Of a stretch of DNA of 57,057 bases, positions 53,676-57,057 are shown piece after piece; position 1 is the first letter of the stretch; each line of letters begins with the position of its first letter. The position numbers were made by a program, and so were the translations under genes. The DNA is taken from assembly GCA_002721615.1 (NCBI GenBank), contig PBKW01000004.1, positions 11,186 through 68,242 on the forward strand, in the 5' to 3' direction. This stretch comes from Chloroflexota bacterium (lineage in GTDB: Bacteria > Chloroflexota > Dehalococcoidia > Lucifugimonadales > Lucifugimonadaceae). Under the pieces are notes generated by a model. That model ran no database searches and was not told the DNA's origin. It worked only from the letters and a program-made list of their open reading frames with translations.

Positions 53676-54416
53676 ATGGGATATTTCGAATTTAATAAAC
53701 AACGTGTTTTTTACGAAGTTATTGGTGAAGGTAAACCATTAGTATTACAACATGGATATATGCAATGGGGAGAAGATTGGCATAGTGCAGGATGGATAAA
53801 GAATCTTCAAAAAAATCACAAATTGATAATCATAGACTCAATGGGTCATGGAAGAACTTCAAATTCAAAAAAAATTGAGGATTACACTATAGAAAGTGGA
53901 GTTGAATTAATAATCAGGTTAATGGATTTATTAAAAATTAAAAAATTTAATTTTTTTGGATTTTCAATGGGAGGTAGAGTGGGTTTTCAAATATTATCTA
54001 ATTATTCTGAAAGAGTTGATAAAATTATAATAGGTGGAATGCACCCAAATGCTCCAAAAAAATATAGAAAACAAATAAATTTTAAAGAAGATGCAAATAT
54101 AATTATAGAAAAGACTAAATTAGTTAAAAGACCAAGACCATCTTATAATATTAATTCTTTAAAATTATGTGATACAGCGCAAATAAAATGGAAAGGGCTT
54201 CAATCAGAGTTAAATCATATTAGTAATCAAATGTTATTATTTGCAGGAGATTTAGATCCATATTTTGATTGGATAAAAGAAGCTTCAGGAAAAATAAAAA
54301 ATGCACAATTTTTTGATTTGAAAGGAGTAGGACATATAGGCTCATTTTACAGAATTAACAGGTCTATAAATTTTATAAAAATATTTCTTGAAAAAAGAGG
54401 TGATTATGGAAAATGA
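53676..54416 (+). CDS. alpha/beta-fold hydrolase
   Basis: Serine hydrolase fold: oxyanion block LVLQHGYMQWGEDW (22-35), nucleophile Ser97 in FFGFSMGGRVG, Asp near 192-194 (AGDLDPYF) and His near 219 (GVGHIGSF). Length 246 fits small esterase/lactonase types. The substrate is unknown. Overlap with the PIG-L gene by 11 bases suggests the two act on one compound. No signal peptide. Confidence 0.8.
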   Translation: MGYFEFNKQRVFYEVIGEGKPLVLQHGYMQWGEDWHSAGWIKNLQKNHKLIIIDSMGHGRTSNSKKIEDYTIESGVELIIRLMDLLKIKKFNFFGFSMGGRVGFQILSNYSERVDKIIIGGMHPNAPKKYRKQINFKEDANIIIEKTKLVKRPRPSYNINSLKLCDTAQIKWKGLQSELNHISNQMLLFAGDLDPYFDWIKEASGKIKNAQFFDLKGVGHIGSFYRINRSINFIKIFLEKRGDYGK

Positions 54417-55116
54417 CAAGGACTATAAAAACGCGATGGTAGTAGTTGCTCATCCAGATGATGCTGAATATGGTTGTTCGGGCTCTGTTGCTGAATGGTG
54501 TATTAAAGGGTGGGATGTTGTTTATACTCTATGTACTGATGGAAGTAAGGGAAGTGATGATCCAAATATGACTACGTCAAAATTAACTGAAATACGATAT
54601 GCTGAGCAAATAGAAGCAGGAAAAATATTAGGGTTGAAAGAAGTAGAATTTTTAGGTTATTCTGATGCATTTTTAGAGCCAAGTTTGGAGTTAAGAAAAG
54701 ATATTGTAAGAATGATCAGAAAACATAAGCCTGACATCTTAGTTTGTCAATCTCCTTATAGAAGCCTGAATACTAGTTATGCAGCGGGACATCCTGATCA
54801 TTTAGCTGCTGGAGAGGCATCAATGTCTGCAGTATACCCTTCTTCTCGTGATAGGTTAACTTATCCAGATTTACTTGAGGAAGGTTTGCTTCCTCATAAA
54901 GTTCGTGAGTTATGGGTAATGACTAGTGGCCCTGAGGCTGATTATGTAAATGAAATTACTGAAGAAGGAATGAGCAGGGCGAAAAATGCCCTTCAGGCTC
55001 ATTCTAGTCAAGTAAGTGAAGAATCAATTTTAAGAATGACTCAATGGAAGAAAGAGGCTGGTGAACCTCATGGATATTCTTATGCAGAGAGATTTAAAAA
55101 AATTTTATTAAAATAA
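54406..55116 (+). CDS. PIG-L/LmbE-family deacetylase
   Basis: Zinc-dependent N-deacetylase fold. The defining AHPDDAEYG (15-23; His16, Asp18, Asp19) and a late HPD-H (GHPDHLAAGE) provide the zinc site. ATG 54406 is used because AGAGG lies 5 bases upstream; TTG 54388 would add six residues only. 236 residues. Substrates of relatives include GlcNAc-phosphatidylinositol, mycothiol and bacillithiol precursors, and sugars; none can be chosen. It is followed by the HAD gene after 2 bases. Confidence 0.87.
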   Translation: MENDKDYKNAMVVVAHPDDAEYGCSGSVAEWCIKGWDVVYTLCTDGSKGSDDPNMTTSKLTEIRYAEQIEAGKILGLKEVEFLGYSDAFLEPSLELRKDIVRMIRKHKPDILVCQSPYRSLNTSYAAGHPDHLAAGEASMSAVYPSSRDRLTYPDLLEEGLLPHKVRELWVMTSGPEADYVNEITEEGMSRAKNALQAHSSQVSEESILRMTQWKKEAGEPHGYSYAERFKKILLK

Positions 55117-55118
55117 AA

Positions 55119-55778
55119 ATGATTAAAAGTTTTCTTTTTGATTTAGACGATACAATTATTAGTCGTGAAAAGGCATTTGATGGAACATTAAAATCATTAA
55201 TTGCTGAATGGTTTAATTCATATTCTGAAAGTGAAAAAAATAATTTATTTACAGTTTTAAAGAATTGGGACGAAAGAGGTCTTGTTGATAGACCAATATA
55301 TCTGCAAAAAATTTTAAATAATTATCAAAATATAGATAAAAATTTAAATGAATTAACAAAATTTTACTGGAAGTCCTTTGTAGAATCTGTGATTCCAGAT
55401 AAAAAAGCGAATCAATTTTTACAAGAATTAAATGAGAAAAATATTTCTTGGGGAATTGTTACAAATGGAGACGAAAATCAGTATTCAAAAATAGAAAAAG
55501 CTGAATTAACTGAAATTTGTCCATTTGTTGTTGTTTCAGATATTTTTGGTACTAGAAAGCCTAATCAAGAAATATTTGAATATGCGTTAAAAAAATTAGG
55601 ATCAAAAAAAGAAGAAACTTTATTTGTCGGAGACACGATAGAGACAGATATAATTGGCGCACAAAATTTTGGCATGAAATCTGCATGGATTCACCATAAT
55701 CGTGTTTGGCCAACTTATATGAATTCTCCTGAAATGATTATTTCTCACATTACAGACTTAAATATATTGTTAGAATGA
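55119..55778 (+). CDS. HAD-family phosphatase (YjjG-like)
   Basis: Haloacid-dehalogenase fold hydrolase. Motif I Asp8/Asp10 (FLFDLDDTII), motif II Thr/Asn (IVTNGDENQ), motif III Lys (TRKPNQEIF) and motif IV GDTIETDIIGAQNFG are all present. A helical cap lies at about 15-85. Length 219 matches YjjG/2-haloacid or phosphoglycolate-type enzymes. The substrate is unknown. It is part of the continuous run with PIG-L and methyltransferase genes. Confidence 0.86.
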   Translation: MIKSFLFDLDDTIISREKAFDGTLKSLIAEWFNSYSESEKNNLFTVLKNWDERGLVDRPIYLQKILNNYQNIDKNLNELTKFYWKSFVESVIPDKKANQFLQELNEKNISWGIVTNGDENQYSKIEKAELTEICPFVVVSDIFGTRKPNQEIFEYALKKLGSKKEETLFVGDTIETDIIGAQNFGMKSAWIHHNRVWPTYMNSPEMIISHITDLNILLE

Positions 55779-55785
55779 AAATGTA

Positions 55786-56424
55786 ATGTCCTTTTTATCA
55801 GAAGAATTAGAAAAATATATAGCCGATCACTCTGAAAAAACGGGTTTAAGTGAACAATCTCTTCGAAAAGAAACACTTCAACTGGGCTCATCATCAGGAA
55901 TGATGTCTGGTAATTCAGTTGGAAATTTTCTTAAACTGATAATAAAAATTAACAATTGTAAAAATATTTTAGAAATTGGCACATTTACGGGCTACAGTGC
56001 TTTAATGATGGCTACGGCTCTTCCTGAAGATGGAAAGATTATTACTTGTGATGTAAATAAAAAAACTTCAGAGATTGCAAAAAAACATTGGGATAAGAGT
56101 CCTCATGGATCTAAAATTGAACTCCATTTAGGTCCCGCAATTGAAACGATAAATAAATTAAAAGGGAATTTTGATTTAATTTTTATTGATGCAGATAAAA
56201 ATAATTATTCAAATTATTTTGAAATTTGTAAAAACAGATTATCTAAGAATGGAATAATTATTGCTGATAATGTTTTATGGTCAGGAAAAGTATTAAATCC
56301 TCAAGATTATCAAACCAAGTCAATTGATTCATTTAATAAACTAATTAATAATGATAAAGATTTTTGGAATACAATTATTCCTATAAGAGATGGATTAATG
56401 ATTATAAAAAAGAAAAGCAAATAA
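55786..56424 (+). CDS. O-methyltransferase (class I SAM, CCoAOMT-like)
   Basis: Family-3 O-methyltransferase. SAM-binding EIGTFTGYSA near 65-74, CDVNKK acidic loop, FDLIFIDADKNNY near 126-138 with metal-binding Asp, and ADNVLWSG near 164-171 with the second metal Asp. Length 212 matches small bacterial catechol-type methyltransferases. It lies 7 bases after the HAD gene and 2 before the enolase-superfamily gene. A true acceptor is not known. Confidence 0.88.
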   Translation: MSFLSEELEKYIADHSEKTGLSEQSLRKETLQLGSSSGMMSGNSVGNFLKLIIKINNCKNILEIGTFTGYSALMMATALPEDGKIITCDVNKKTSEIAKKHWDKSPHGSKIELHLGPAIETINKLKGNFDLIFIDADKNNYSNYFEICKNRLSKNGIIIADNVLWSGKVLNPQDYQTKSIDSFNKLINNDKDFWNTIIPIRDGLMIIKKKSK

Positions 56425-56426
56425 AT

Positions 56427-57057
56427 ATGAAAATCACAGATATACGCACGGTTGTTGTTGGTAATCCATGGAAGAACTGGGTTTTTGTTGTAGTTGAAAC
56501 ATCTGATGGCATTTCAGGGATTGGAGAGACTACAGGAGGCCTATCAACAATGCCAAATAAAGAAGCGGTCGAAGAAATAAAACATTTAGTTATTGGGAAA
56601 AACCCTTTAGAAATATCTAATATTGTCGATGAATTATATAAAGCATTATTTTTAAAAATTACTCCTGCTGTTGCTGCAATTGAAATTGCATGCTGGGACA
56701 TATTAGGAAAAGATTTGAAAGTACCTATTTATCAATTATTAGGGGGAAAAGTAAGAAATAAAGTAAGAGTATATGCAAATGGCTGGTATTCGGGTGAAAG
56801 AACGCCAGAAAATTTTGGAGAGAGAGCAAAATTGATAACTGACAAGGGGTATACTGCACTTAAATTTGATCCATTTGGGTCAGAATATTTAAGACTGAAT
56901 AAAGAATCAGAAATCTTTATAAAAAATATTATTAAATCTGTTAGAGATGCTGTAGGCCCAAATGTTGAGTTAATGATAGAAGGTCATAAAAGATTTAATA
57001 CGGTAGAAGCAATTAAAATTGCAAATTGGTTAAATGAATTTGAGGTCACTTGGTTTG
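56427..57057 (+). CDS. enolase-superfamily protein, 3'-truncated by window edge
   Basis: Translating on from ATG 56427 gives 210 residues before the window ends: MKITDIRTVVVG, VETSDGISGIGE, AVAAIEIACWDILGK and VYANGWYSG are hallmarks of the enolase/mandelate racemase fold. The Lys146 segment ALKFDPFG resembles galactonate dehydratase-like proteins. The first metal ligand is Glu185 in LMIEGHKRF, rather than the Asp seen in the other two enolase-superfamily proteins of the window. The substrate is unknown. Only 2 bases separate it from the methyltransferase gene, so it is operon-linked. Confidence 0.82.
   Translation, partial: MKITDIRTVVVGNPWKNWVFVVVETSDGISGIGETTGGLSTMPNKEAVEEIKHLVIGKNPLEISNIVDELYKALFLKITPAVAAIEIACWDILGKDLKVPIYQLLGGKVRNKVRVYANGWYSGERTPENFGERAKLITDKGYTALKFDPFGSEYLRLNKESEIFIKNIIKSVRDAVGPNVELMIEGHKRFNTVEAIKIANWLNEFEVTWF

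Overview
The window is AT-rich (about 30% GC by eye), gene-dense bacterial chromosome with almost no free spacer. The longest stretch without a gene is the 293 bases upstream of dnaA. No tRNA, rRNA, CRISPR array, insertion sequence or phage gene was seen. The gene mix is housekeeping genes (groESL, dnaX-ybaB-recR-recO-uvrA, fmt, dnaA, obgE-nadD-pyrE, gyrB) interleaved with oxidative sugar-acid catabolism: three enolase-superfamily dehydratase-like proteins, a mannonate dehydratase, KDG kinase, KDPG aldolase, an HpcH/HpaI aldolase and two rhamnose-mutarotase-like proteins. Enolase-superfamily expansion with low GC suggests a marine SAR202-type Chloroflexota. That placement is inference; no rRNA is present to test it.

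Layout. 1-10.2 kb: 3' part of citrate synthase, a MidA-like methyltransferase, aldolase, KDPG aldolase and KDG kinase, a small membrane-anchored protein, a PLP deaminase, then a tightly coupled four-gene operon (Gfo/Idh oxidoreductase, enolase-superfamily protein, Vms1-like release-factor protein, class IV aminotransferase). 10.2-17.3 kb: groESL behind a degenerate CIRCE operator, a DUF5343-like protein, a ParB-like protein, a class III aminotransferase and lipoamide dehydrogenase. 17.3-26.9 kb: duplicated rhaM-like genes, then the ybeY-dnaX-ybaB-recR-recO-uvrA run, a rhamnonate-dehydratase-like gene and a NIPSNAP-like gene. 26.9-34.7 kb: fmt, a possible origin/regulatory region, dnaA, obgE, nadD, pyrE, gyrB. 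34.7-42.8 kb: an acetoin/pyruvate dehydrogenase-type operon (E1 alpha, E1 beta, E2, AcoX-like kinase, IMPase-like, VOC), mannonate dehydratase and gamma-glutamyltransferase. 42.8 kb to the end: a dCMP-deaminase-like gene, then an unbroken plus-strand run of at least 13.6 kb (trpB, two giant FtsX-type permeases, two ABC ATPases, purE, alpha/beta hydrolase, PIG-L deacetylase, HAD phosphatase, O-methyltransferase, and a third enolase-superfamily gene that runs off the window).

How the parts fit. Mannonate dehydratase plus KDG kinase plus KDPG aldolase give a complete route from mannonate to pyruvate and glyceraldehyde-3-phosphate. RhaM, the rhamnonate-dehydratase-like protein and the HpcH/HpaI aldolase could form a parallel non-phosphorylated 6-deoxysugar route to pyruvate and lactaldehyde. 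Pyruvate would feed the E1/E2 complex, whose only visible E3 is the lipoamide dehydrogenase about 17 kb away, and then citrate synthase. The twin FtsX-type system (two 10-helix permeases with large exterior domains and two different ATPases) and the release-factor-like protein inside a catabolic operon are the least ordinary items. No clearly new defence or mobile system was found.
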